From: Microthrixaceae bacterium
GTDB taxonomy: Bacteria; Actinomycetota; Acidimicrobiia; Acidimicrobiales; Microtrichaceae
Assembly (NCBI GenBank): GCA_020637215.1
Contig: JACJWI010000005.1
Coordinates: 186,001-250,000 of the forward strand
Length of the DNA: 64,000 nucleotides
Direction: 5' to 3'
A program made the translations under genes and the position numbers. The number at the start of each line of letters is the position of its first letter. The first letter of the stretch is position 1. Below are positions 1 through 7,320 of the stretch, in pieces. The notes under the pieces were generated by a model. That model saw nothing but the letters and a program-made list of their open reading frames with translations. It searched no databases and was not told the origin of the DNA.

Positions 1-1358
1 CCGACGACCCGGGCTGGCACCGGGTCGACTCGGTTCCCTTCTCCTCGGTCCGCAAGTGGTCGGCCGCCGAGTTCGACGGTCGGGGCGCGATCTACCTGGG
101 CGCCCCGGAGATCCTCGCCCCCGGCGACGACGAGGTGGCCGCCCGGGTCCAGGACCAGGCCGTGCACGGTCGACGGGTGGTCCTGGTCGCAACCGCGCCC
201 CGGCTCGACGGGGACCAGCTCCCGGACGACCTGGTCCCGAGAGCGTTGGTCCTGCTCGAAGACGACGTGCGCGACGACGCCCGCGACACGCTCGCCTACC
301 TGTCGGGCCAGGGCATCGACCTCAAGGTCATCTCCGGGGACCACCCGGTGACCGTCGGCGCGGTCGCGGCCCGCGCCGGGGTGCCCGACGCCGGCCGGGT
401 CATGGACGCCCGCGACCTGCCCGTCGACGACGACGATGCCCTGGCCGACGCGGTCGCCGCCCACACCGTGTTCGGCCGGGTGCAGCCGCACCAGAAGCGG
501 GCGATGGTGCGGGCGCTGCAGTCCCGGGGCCACGTGGTCGGCATGACCGGCGACGGCGTCAACGACGTGCTGGCGCTCAAGGACGCCGACATGGGCATCG
601 CCATGGGCGCCGGATCCGCGGCCAGCCGCGCCGTCGCTCAGCTGGTCCTGCTGGAGAACCGGTTCTCGGTGCTGCCGGGCGTGCTGGCCGAGGGGCGCCG
701 TGTGATCAACAGCGTCGAGCGCGCCGCCAACTTGTTCATCTACGGCACGGTGTACTCGGCGTGCATGGCCGTCGTCATCGCCGTGGTCGGCACCGACTAC
801 CCGTTCCTGCCCCGCCACCTGACCCTGGTCCGGTCCCTCAGCGTCGGCATCCCCGGGTTCTTCCTGGCCCTCGCCCCCGACCCCCGCCGTGCTCGCACCG
901 GCTTCGTGGCCCGAGTCGTGCGCTTCGCGGTGCCGGCCGGGATCATCGCCGCGGCCGCCGCCCTGTCGGTCTACTTCTACGCCCGCGGGCCGGCCGACGT
1001 GTCGCTCACCGACGCCCGCTCCACCGCCACGGTCACGCTGCTCGGGGTGGGGTTGCTGCTGCTGCTGCGCCTGACCCGGACCCTGCCGCCGTGGAGGTGG
1101 ATCCTCGTCGGTGCCATGGGGGCCGGGGTGCTGGTCGTGCTGGCGGTTCCGGTCGCGGCGGAGTTCTTCGACCTGAACCACCCGCCGCGATCGGTGTGGG
1201 GGGCGATGGCTCTCGCCCTGGTCGTCGCCGCGGTGGCGATCCAGTTCGTCCCGGTCACCGCGGACGGCGGCGAGGTGGCCGAGCTGCCCGACGAGTTCCG
1301 GGCCCCGTCGCGGGCCCGGGCCCGGGGGCTGGCGGCCACCGGCGGGGACACGGGGTAG
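1..1358 (+). CDS. P-type cation-transporting ATPase, C-terminal part (CtpE-like), truncated by window start
   Basis: Membrane pump that couples ATP hydrolysis to cation export or uptake. About 450 residues are visible; the frame is already open at base 3, so the start, the actuator domain and the DKTG phosphorylation site lie outside the window. Seen in order: the end of the nucleotide-binding domain (PFSSVRKWSA), the P-domain stretch ISGDHPVTVGAVAARAG, the hinge motif MTGDGVNDVLALKDAD followed by GIAMGAGSAASRAVAQ, then six hydrophobic segments. The SGD (not TGD) before HPVTV and the SAASRAVAQLVLLEN run resemble mycobacterial CtpE, a calcium-linked family, but the ion cannot be assigned from this fragment. 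The stop is 44 bases before sodB. Confidence 0.9.
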   Translation, partial: DDPGWHRVDSVPFSSVRKWSAAEFDGRGAIYLGAPEILAPGDDEVAARVQDQAVHGRRVVLVATAPRLDGDQLPDDLVPRALVLLEDDVRDDARDTLAYLSGQGIDLKVISGDHPVTVGAVAARAGVPDAGRVMDARDLPVDDDDALADAVAAHTVFGRVQPHQKRAMVRALQSRGHVVGMTGDGVNDVLALKDADMGIAMGAGSAASRAVAQLVLLENRFSVLPGVLAEGRRVINSVERAANLFIYGTVYSACMAVVIAVVGTDYPFLPRHLTLVRSLSVGIPGFFLALAPDPRRARTGFVARVVRFAVPAGIIAAAAALSVYFYARGPADVSLTDARSTATVTLLGVGLLLLLRLTRTLPPWRWILVGAMGAGVLVVLAVPVAAEFFDLNHPPRSVWGAMALALVVAAVAIQFVPVTADGGEVAELPDEFRAPSRARARGLAATGGDTG

Positions 1359-1402
1359 GTTCGGGGCGCAAGCAACATCCCCGTTCCTCGAGAGGACGCC
1401 TC

Positions 1403-1984
1403 ATGGCCTTCGAACTCCCGCCGCTCCCGTACGCCCAGGACGCGCTCGCGCCCCACATCTCGCCCGAGACGCTCGAGTACCACTACGGCAAGCACCACCA
1501 GACCTACGTGACCAACCTCAACAAGCTGGTCGAGGGCACCGAGTTCGAGAACGCCCCGCTCGAGGACGTGATCCTCAAGTCCGACGGCGGCCTGTTCAAC
1601 AACTCCGCGCAGGTCTGGAACCACACCTTCTACTGGAACTCGATGTCGCCGAACGGCGGCGGAGCGCCCACGGGTGCGGCGGCCGACGCCATCAACGGCG
1701 CGTTCGGTTCCTACGACGACTTCAAGGCCAAGTTCGCCGAGGCGGCCACCACGCAGTTCGGCTCCGGTTGGGCCTGGCTGGTCGACAACGGCTCGGGCCT
1801 GGAGATCATGAAGACCTCCAACGCGGATCTGCCGATGAAGCACGGCGCCAAGGCCCTGCTCACCATCGACGTGTGGGAGCACGCCTACTACATCGACTTC
1901 CGCAACGCCCGCCCGAACTACATCTCGACCTTCCTCGACAGCCTGGTCAACTGGGACTTCGTCGCCCAGAACCTCGGTTCCTGA
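1403..1984 (+). CDS. sodB: Superoxide dismutase, Fe/Mn family (Fe-type signature)
   Basis: Cytoplasmic enzyme converting superoxide to oxygen and hydrogen peroxide. The 193-residue length is normal for the family. Metal ligands are visible as His27 (EYHYGKHH), His74 (QVWNHTFYW), Asp156 and His160 (DVWEHAYY). Gln70 just before the second His ligand, in place of the Gly/Gln arrangement of Mn enzymes, points to an Fe-type or cambialistic enzyme. The ATG was chosen because AGAGGA sits six bases upstream and the protein starts in the usual way (MAFELPPLPYA). A TAGGTT hexamer overlapping the stop of the preceding ATPase gene is a possible -10 box, so sodB may have its own promoter. Confidence 0.97.
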   Translation: MAFELPPLPYAQDALAPHISPETLEYHYGKHHQTYVTNLNKLVEGTEFENAPLEDVILKSDGGLFNNSAQVWNHTFYWNSMSPNGGGAPTGAAADAINGAFGSYDDFKAKFAEAATTQFGSGWAWLVDNGSGLEIMKTSNADLPMKHGAKALLTIDVWEHAYYIDFRNARPNYISTFLDSLVNWDFVAQNLGS

Positions 1985-2025
1985 CCCGGAGTCCGCGCCG
2001 GTCGGACCGACCGGTTCGGATCGTC

Positions 2026-2066
2026 GATCGGCCCGCCGTCCCGCCCTGGGTGGGGGCGGGCCGATC
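2026..2066. terminator. Hairpin between convergent genes (bidirectional terminator candidate)
   Basis: GATCGGCCCGCC (2026-2037) and GGCGGGCCGATC (2055-2066) are perfect 12-base inverted arms around a 17-base loop. It lies between sodB and the oppositely oriented molybdopterin oxidoreductase, where both transcripts need to end. There is no T-run, which is common in very GC-rich actinobacteria. Confidence 0.55.
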
Positions 2067-2108
2067 CGCGTCCGGTCGGCGGGTCGGCGATCAGGTCGGC
2101 CCACCGTG

Positions 2109-2157
2109 TCAGGCGGGCGCGGATGTCAGGCGCGGGCGATGTCAGGCGGGGGCGATG
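2109..2157. repeat. Three tandem 16-17 bp units containing the stop codon of the upstream oxidoreductase
   Basis: Units begin at 2109, 2126 and 2142, each reading TCAGGCG...GATG on the plus strand. The unit at 2142 carries the last codons and TGA of the minus-strand oxidoreductase; the other two repeat the same Ile-Ala-x-Ala-stop coding sequence downstream of it. It looks like slippage duplication of the 3' end of the gene. Confidence 0.7.
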
Positions 2158-4103
2158 TCGACCCGGGCGTCGTGGAAGACCGACCCGCCGATCGTGTGCT
2201 CCACCTCGGCCGGCGTGAGGGCGTTGGCGGTCAGACCGCCGGGCAGGTGTTTCCGCCAGAGGCCCTTGGGGATCGACACGACTCCCGGGCGCACCGACGG
2301 GTCGATCCGGGCGGGGAGCACCAGGGTGGCCAGGTCGTTGAACACCCGGACGTCGGCACCGTCGAGGACCCCGCGGGCCGAGGCGTCCTCGGGGCTCACC
2401 GAGATCTGCGCCGGCGGCGGGTCGTACTCACCGAACATCGAGTTGATCTGTCGGCTCGACGCGGGTGTGATCAGCGTCAGCGGGAACGGCGAGTCGACCG
2501 GTCGGTGCGTCGGCACCGGGTCCGACCCCGCTCCGAGCGCCAGTCGGGCCCGACCGCCGTCGGGTCTGGTCGTGCCCGGTTCGCCCACCGGCCCGAACTG
2601 GACGGTGCCTTGGGGCCGGGTCGGCACCGCCCGCTCGGGCAGCGGTGGCGGCGGAACCTGCACGGGGTGGTAGCCGTCGACGCCGAGCGCGGCGGCCAGC
2701 CCTGCCGCCACCTCGCCGTTGGTCCTCGACTCGCCGACCGGGGCGATGACCCGGCGCAGGGGCGACGCCGCGTAGGAGGTGTAGCCGACGGCGACGTCGT
2801 CACCCTGCTCGAAGTAGGTGGTGGCGGGCAGGACGACGTCGGCGAACGCGGCGGTGTCGGTCATCACCTGGTCGTGCACGACGGTGAACAGGTCCTCCCG
2901 GGCCAGACCGGCCAGGACCGCCTGCTGATCCGGCGCCGACACCGCCGGGTTGGCCCCCTGGACGATCAGCACCGCCACCGGCGGATCCGCGTGGGCCAGG
3001 TCGTGGCCGATGCGGTTCATGTTGAGGGTGCGGGCGCGGGGCGGTGCGTCGGGGAGGTCGTCGAGGGTGTCGTCCTCGGCCGCGGAGGACGTCGAGGTGA
3101 CCACGCCCGAGCCCGGTCGGCCGAACTGGCCCGCCAGCACCCACAGCCCGAGCGCGGCTCGGATCCCGGACCCGCCGTTGCGGTTGCGCTCCATTCCCCA
3201 ACCGAGGCGCAGCAGGCCGGGGCGTCGGGTTCCGACCAGCTCGGCCAGTTCGGTGATCGCGGACGCGTCGACGCCGCACACCTCGGCCGCGGTCGACGGG
3301 GTCCACGCCCGGGCGGCGGCGAGGAGCTCATCGGTGCCCTCGGCGTTGACGTCGCAGAAGGATCGGTCGACCAGGCCGAGGCGGTCGAGCTCCGCCGCGG
3401 TGGCCAGCGCGAGCACGTCGTCGGTGCCGGGCCGGACCGCCAGGTGCCGATCGGCTCGGGCCGCGGTCGGGGTCCGCCGGGGGTCGATCACCACCACCGC
3501 CGCACCCCGTCCGCGGGCCTCGGTGAGCAGCGGGGTCAGGTGGGTGTTCGACGTCGAGGGGTTGGCGCCCCAGATGACCACGAGGTCGGAGTGGGCGACG
3601 TCGAGCGGGTCGGCCGACGCCATGTTCGGGAACGTCGAGTGCCAGGCGATCGCCGCGGTGTAGGCGCAGATGGTGTGGGCGACCTCGGAGGTGCCGAGCT
3701 CGGCGAACAGGCGCACCATGAGCCGGTCCGAGAACGTCGGCGCGGAGGAGTTGTAGAGGAACGGCACGACCGCCGCGGGGCCGTGCTCGGTGATCGCCGA
3801 GCGGATCTCCGTGGCGACCAGCTCCAGAGCGTCGTCCCAGCTGATCGGTTCGAACGCACCCGATCCCTTGGGGCCGGTGCGTCGCAGCGGGGTGAGGATC
3901 CGCTCCGGGGAGTGCACACGTCGGGTGGAACGGCGGACCTTGGCGCAGATCCAGCCGTCGGTCAGCGGGTTGGAGTCGGTGGCCGGTGCGGCGTCGATCC
4001 GGACGATTCGCTCGCCGCCGATCGCCTCGCCCTCGACGTCGACAGCGAGGGTGCAGGCGTCGGGGCAGTCGAGCGGGCACGCGGTGATCACGGTCCGGGT
4101 CAT
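2142..4103 (-). CDS. Molybdopterin-dependent oxidoreductase (DMSO-reductase family)
   Basis: Catalytic-subunit-type oxidoreductase expected to bind a [4Fe-4S] cluster and molybdenum bis-MGD. 653 residues. The N-terminal cluster ligands are visible as Cys9, Cys13 and Cys17 (ACPLDCPDACTL) and Cys53 followed by Lys55 (WICAK). The molybdopterin domain follows (PISWDDALELVATEI, VIWGANPSTSNTH, VVIDPRRTPTA); a Cys in AHTICAYTA is a plausible Mo ligand. The C-terminal MGD-binding beta-barrel is present (PFPLTLITPAS, VRVFNDLA). No signal peptide or Tat motif is seen, so it is probably cytoplasmic. No electron-transfer subunit lies beside it, so the substrate is unknown. The start was chosen at the Met three residues before the first conserved segment; CAGGAT just upstream could be a -10 box or weak ribosome site. 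Confidence 0.88.
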   Translation of the reverse strand: MTRTVITACPLDCPDACTLAVDVEGEAIGGERIVRIDAAPATDSNPLTDGWICAKVRRSTRRVHSPERILTPLRRTGPKGSGAFEPISWDDALELVATEIRSAITEHGPAAVVPFLYNSSAPTFSDRLMVRLFAELGTSEVAHTICAYTAAIAWHSTFPNMASADPLDVAHSDLVVIWGANPSTSNTHLTPLLTEARGRGAAVVVIDPRRTPTAARADRHLAVRPGTDDVLALATAAELDRLGLVDRSFCDVNAEGTDELLAAARAWTPSTAAEVCGVDASAITELAELVGTRRPGLLRLGWGMERNRNGGSGIRAALGLWVLAGQFGRPGSGVVTSTSSAAEDDTLDDLPDAPPRARTLNMNRIGHDLAHADPPVAVLIVQGANPAVSAPDQQAVLAGLAREDLFTVVHDQVMTDTAAFADVVLPATTYFEQGDDVAVGYTSYAASPLRRVIAPVGESRTNGEVAAGLAAALGVDGYHPVQVPPPPLPERAVPTRPQGTVQFGPVGEPGTTRPDGGRARLALGAGSDPVPTHRPVDSPFPLTLITPASSRQINSMFGEYDPPPAQISVSPEDASARGVLDGADVRVFNDLATLVLPARIDPSVRPGVVSIPKGLWRKHLPGGLTANALTPAEVEHTIGGSVFHDARVDIAPA

Positions 4104-4240
4104 GGATCCATCCTGACACCGCCCTGGCCGTGGGCTCCCCGACTTTCGGGTGCCGGGGCGCCACCGACGAACCTCGGTTCGCCGGGCCTGTCGGGCCTCG
4201 GCGCCTCCCGATCTCCGATCGACTCCCGATCGTTCTCCGT

Positions 4241-4660
4241 TCAGTCCCCGAAGCGCAGCCGGTCCATCTCCCAGTACGCCCGCAGCGCGACCACCTTGCC
4301 GTCGTCGTCGACGCGGTAGGTGAACACGCCGTCGGTGTGCACGACGGTGCCGTCGGCCATGCGGGTGGTGATCGTGCCGACGTTGGCGACCTCGGAGCCG
4401 GCCGCCCAGCTCTGGTCGATGCGGAACGACACGTCGTTGGGGCCGATCACCGAGTCGTAGAACGCCTCGATGGCGGCTCGACCACGCTGGCCGAGCCCGT
4501 CGGGGCTGAACGGCGACGGACCGATCGGATCCTCGACCACGGCGTCGTCGGCGAACAGCGCCAGCCAGGCATCCTTGTCGCCGGCCTCGATCGCGGTCAT
4601 CGACGCCAGCGAAGCGTCGCGGGCGGGGTGGGCGGCGAACTCGTCGGGCAGCAGCGGCAT
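4241..4660 (-). CDS. NTF2-like / SnoaL-like domain protein
   Basis: Small cone-shaped alpha+beta-barrel protein of 139 residues. The typical start is present (FAAHPARDASLASMTAIEAGDKDAWLALFADDAV), as are the EDPIG motif and the late strand pattern (VGTITTRMADGT, VFTYRVDDDGKVVALRAYWEMD). Family members include ketosteroid isomerases, polyketide cyclases and limonene-epoxide hydrolases, but also many non-enzymatic proteins. The catalytic residues of delta-5-3-ketosteroid isomerase are not clearly recognisable, so no reaction is assigned. A CAGACT hexamer seven bases before the ATG resembles the same hexamer before the dehydrogenase gene at 45435. Confidence 0.8.
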   Translation of the reverse strand: MPLLPDEFAAHPARDASLASMTAIEAGDKDAWLALFADDAVVEDPIGPSPFSPDGLGQRGRAAIEAFYDSVIGPNDVSFRIDQSWAAGSEVANVGTITTRMADGTVVHTDGVFTYRVDDDGKVVALRAYWEMDRLRFGD

Positions 4661-4690
4661 GGTCGGGAGTCTGCCAGCCCGGCACCGTCG

Positions 4691-4810
4691 CGCGGCGGCC
4701 GGCGATGTTGTAGCTGGTGGTCGCTGGGGTGGCGTGTGGGCTACAAGTTCGGCGGCGGCCGGCGTTGTTGTAGCTGGTGGTCGCTGGGGTGGCGTGTGGG
4801 CTACAAGTTC
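4691..4810. repeat. Two tandem 60-bp units spanning the 3' end of parA, each with a hairpin
   Basis: 4691-4750 and 4751-4810 are two copies with only two visible differences: the first base of the unit and A/T at 4705/4765. Each has TTGTAGC (4708-4714, 4768-4774) and GCTACAA (4740-4746, 4800-4806) as inverted arms about 25 bases apart. The second copy contains the last codons and TAG stop of the minus-strand parA gene; the first is an extra copy beyond the stop. Confidence 0.85.
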
Positions 4811-5601
4811 GGCGGGGGCGGCGGCGGGTCGGGCAGCACGGCGAGCAGGTGGGCGTACAGCTCGTCGAACACGGCGATCACGTCGCGGGCGCGGTAGCCG
4901 AGGTCCTGCACCGGTGCCCGACGCCCGACCGCCTCGTTGACGACGGTGCGCTGCGGGACGAACGGACGCCACACCGTGTTGCGACCCAGGATCCGCTCCA
5001 GCTCGAGCTCCTGGCGATCCGCCTCGGCCGACACCGGCGGAGCCCGGTTGACCACCGCGCCGAGGATGTCGAGCTCGGGGTGGTGCTCCTTGCCGACGTG
5101 CTCCACGGTCTCGACCACCGCTTCGACCCCGCGGACCGACAGCACCGACAGCTCGACCACCAGCAGCACCCCGTCGGCCGCGGTCATGCCGGCCATCGTG
5201 GTCGGCCCCAGCGACGGGGCGCAGTCGATGAGCACGCTGCGGTACCGACCGGTCACCGGTTCGAGCGCCCGACGAAGCCGGTGCAGCGACTCGTCGGCCC
5301 AGCCGTCGGCCTCGCGGTCGATCAGGTTGCGGCTGGCGGGCAGCACGTCGATGCCCTCGCCCCAGCCCGAGGTGACGATCGCCGCCTCGGCCACCTTGGG
5401 GTTCCCGGAGCGCAGCACATCGCCGACGGCCAGGTGGTCGTCGTCGGCCTCGACGCCCATCGCCCAGCCGGCCGAGCCCTGCGGATCGAGGTCGACGACC
5501 AGGACCGGATCCCCGGCACGCTGGGCGGCAGCGGCGAGCCCGAGCGTGAGCGTCGTCTTGCCGACCCCACCCTTCTGGTTGAGAACCGCAGCGGTCGGCA
5601 T
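4801..5601 (-). CDS. ParA/MinD-family ATPase without a ParB partner
   Basis: Deviant-Walker ATPase of 266 residues. The motif NQKGGVGKTTLTLGL is near residues 8-22, with both signature lysines of the ParA group. Later motifs VLVVDLDPQGSAGW, VLIDCAPSLG and VVNRAP match the family. Such proteins position chromosomes, plasmids or protein complexes by ATP-dependent binding to DNA or membrane. No parB-like gene or parS-like site is next to it, so this is an orphan ParA rather than the chromosome partition pair. The Met at 5601 is preferred over a start at 5667 because families begin just before the Walker motif and the longer start would overlap the divergent hydrolase start. The C-terminus is proline-rich and ends inside the duplicated 60-bp unit. 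Confidence 0.9.
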   Translation of the reverse strand: MPTAAVLNQKGGVGKTTLTLGLAAAAQRAGDPVLVVDLDPQGSAGWAMGVEADDDHLAVGDVLRSGNPKVAEAAIVTSGWGEGIDVLPASRNLIDREADGWADESLHRLRRALEPVTGRYRSVLIDCAPSLGPTTMAGMTAADGVLLVVELSVLSVRGVEAVVETVEHVGKEHHPELDILGAVVNRAPPVSAEADRQELELERILGRNTVWRPFVPQRTVVNEAVGRRAPVQDLGYRARDVIAVFDELYAHLLAVLPDPPPPPPNL

Positions 5602-5648
5602 CCCCGGATACTGCCACGACCCGCCGGTGACCGGCACCGGAGCACGAC

Positions 5649-5663
5649 GTGCCAACCTGGCAC
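5649..5663. promoter_or_regulatory. Small dyad immediately upstream of the hydrolase start
   Basis: GTGCCA-ACC-TGGCAC is a perfect 6-base inverted repeat ending two bases before the ATG at 5666, in the divergent interval with parA. It could be an operator or part of a leaderless promoter; there is no other support. Confidence 0.3.
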
Positions 5664-5665
5664 CC

Positions 5666-6313
5666 ATGAGCGACGCTGCCGGTCACGCCTACCTGGTCGT
5701 CCCCGACGACGGCCCCGGCCACGGCGTCCTGGTGCTCCACTCCTGGTGGGGTCTGACCCCGGCGGTCAAGGAGGTGGTGGAAGCGCTGGCCGACGCGGGC
5801 TACACCGCCCTGGCGCCGGACCTGCTCGACGGGGCACGGCCCGCCGACGGCGACGAGGCCCGCGACGTCCTGGCCGCGAGCGATCCCAACGAGACCGCCG
5901 CTCTGGTGCTGTCGAGCATCGTGGCGCTCCGGGCCCACAGCGCCGACCCCGACGGGCCGGTGGCCGTGGTCGGGTTCTCGATGGGTGCGTCGTGGGCGCT
6001 GTGGGCCGCCACCCGCCAGCCCGACTCCGTCGACGCGGTCGTCGCCTACTACGGCGTGCAGAACATCGACTTCGACGCCCTGTCCGCGCCGGTGCTCGGG
6101 CACTTCGCCGAGACCGACCCGCTGGTCACCGACGACGACCTGGTCGAGATGCAGGCGCACCTGCTCCTGCTCGACAAGCACGTCGAGGTCCACCACTACC
6201 CGGGCACCGGGCACTGGTTCGCCGAGTCGGGCGCCGGCGATCACCACGACCCCGAAGCGGCCGCGCTGGCCTGGGAACGCACCCTGGAGTTCCTGGCCGC
6301 CCACACCCGCTGA
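5666..6313 (+). CDS. Dienelactone hydrolase family alpha/beta hydrolase
   Basis: Predicted cytoplasmic hydrolase of 215 residues with the dienelactone hydrolase fold. The family start GVLVLHSWWGLTPAVKEVVEALADAGYTALAPDLL is clear. The nucleophile elbow reads GFSMGA, so the nucleophile is Ser rather than the Cys of classical carboxymethylenebutenolidase. The acid is probably the Asp in AETDPLV and the base His is in GTGHWF. It is divergent from parA and not in an operon with aromatic-ring genes, so the natural substrate is unknown. Confidence 0.85.
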   Translation: MSDAAGHAYLVVPDDGPGHGVLVLHSWWGLTPAVKEVVEALADAGYTALAPDLLDGARPADGDEARDVLAASDPNETAALVLSSIVALRAHSADPDGPVAVVGFSMGASWALWAATRQPDSVDAVVAYYGVQNIDFDALSAPVLGHFAETDPLVTDDDLVEMQAHLLLLDKHVEVHHYPGTGHWFAESGAGDHHDPEAAALAWERTLEFLAAHTR

Positions 6314-6352
6314 GCGGTCCAGAGCGGGGGTCGTCGCGGTCGCCGGCGGAAG

Positions 6353-7198
6353 CTACCAGAGCTGATCGGCGTAGGTGTCGGTGCCGAAGATCGTCGGGAT
6401 GAACGGTGCAGCCAGGCGCACCGTGGCCAGACCCGACGCCTCGACCGCGGCCGCGTAGTCGCGCACCCGCTGCCACGCGTCGCCGTCCCGCGGGTCGGTG
6501 CTCAGGAACATCAGCTGCAGGCTGCGGGCCCGGGTGCCCGGACCGCTGCCCAGGTCCATCGGTGCGTCGCCCTCGGAGCCCTTGGGGATGATCGGTCGCC
6601 AGTGCACGACCTGGTCGATCGGGGAGCGGGTGCCGTCCGCTCCGTCCGCGAACAACGAGGGCGCCGCCTGTTCGGAGAACCACTCGGTGAGCTCCGGGTG
6701 CGACGTGTCCCCGGTGCGGTCGACGTGCACGCTGACCAACCCGGCGTAGGGGTGGTCCAGAGCCATGTGGGTGGGAACCCCGTCGGGGTCGCGATGGTCG
6801 TCGCCGGTGGTGAAGTAGAGGACGGTGTGGGCGTGGCGGCGCTCGTCGAAGCCCCGGTCGTGGGCGTACAGCTCGAAGACCTGCTTGTTGGCCCAGGCGA
6901 AGTGCTCGGCCTCGTGGCCCTTGTGCACGAAGTAGGTGGCCAGGTACGACCCGGCGTCGAGCGGGTCGGCGACCGCGGCGTCGGCCGGGACGTCGGTCGG
7001 GAACCGCATGTCCTTCAGCTCGCGGGTGGCGACCCAGCGTCGCCCGGCGAACAGCCACGGGCCGACCAGGCAACCGCCGTAGAAGTGGTCGCGCTCGTAC
7101 CAGCGGCTGTAGGCGACCTCGAAGCCGGGCGTCGGGTCGACCAGCGTGAACAGCATCGACCCCACCCGGACGGCGTCATCGGCTCCGTACGGCTCCAC
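6353..7198 (-). CDS. Conserved uncharacterised protein, possibly two ferredoxin-like (EthD-type) halves
   Basis: About 281 residues with no signal peptide or membrane segment. The N-terminal half has YSRWYERDHFYGG and GPWLFAGRRWVATRELKD, then a LATYFVHKGHEAEHF strand; the C-terminal half repeats a strand-helix rhythm (LVSVHVDRTGDTSHPELTEWF, LQLMFLSTDP). This resembles dimeric alpha/beta-barrel proteins that handle small organic molecules, but the relation is weak and no function is assigned. The GTG at 7198 was chosen because AAGGGGGAT lies a few bases upstream; an ATG at 7156 is the alternative. Divergent from the S1-domain gene. Confidence 0.6.
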   Translation of the reverse strand: MEPYGADDAVRVGSMLFTLVDPTPGFEVAYSRWYERDHFYGGCLVGPWLFAGRRWVATRELKDMRFPTDVPADAAVADPLDAGSYLATYFVHKGHEAEHFAWANKQVFELYAHDRGFDERRHAHTVLYFTTGDDHRDPDGVPTHMALDHPYAGLVSVHVDRTGDTSHPELTEWFSEQAAPSLFADGADGTRSPIDQVVHWRPIIPKGSEGDAPMDLGSGPGTRARSLQLMFLSTDPRDGDAWQRVRDYAAAVEASGLATVRLAAPFIPTIFGTDTYADQLW

Positions 7199-7305
7199 GA
7201 GATCCCCCTTGTGCACCCGGATCCGGCGGTCGGATCGGACTGGCCACCGTACAGCGCGGTCGGAACCGCCTTCGTCGGCGAGCAGGAGGGGCGGCTGGGC
7301 GACGG

Positions 7306-7311
7306 TACGCT
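7306..7311 (+). promoter_or_regulatory. -10 hexamer TACGCT, leaderless-type
   Basis: TACGCT ends nine bases before the GTG of the S1-domain gene, the spacing expected when transcription begins at or near the start codon. Confidence 0.5.
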
Positions 7312-7320
7312 GGCCCGCCG

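Noticed and set aside
2106..4319. Long plus-strand open frame opposite the oxidoreductase gene
   Set aside because: Arg/Gly/His-rich shadow frame caused by high GC; the minus-strand frame carries clear family motifs.
4691..4810. CRISPR array
   Set aside because: Only two adjacent units with no spacers; the same holds for the tandem elements at 16079.
4801..5663. Chromosomal parABS locus
   Set aside because: No parB-like gene or parS-like palindrome was found near the ParA gene.
5602..6304. Minus-strand frame extending upstream of the NTF2-like and ParA genes
   Set aside because: Low-complexity translation antisense to the hydrolase gene; real starts are internal.
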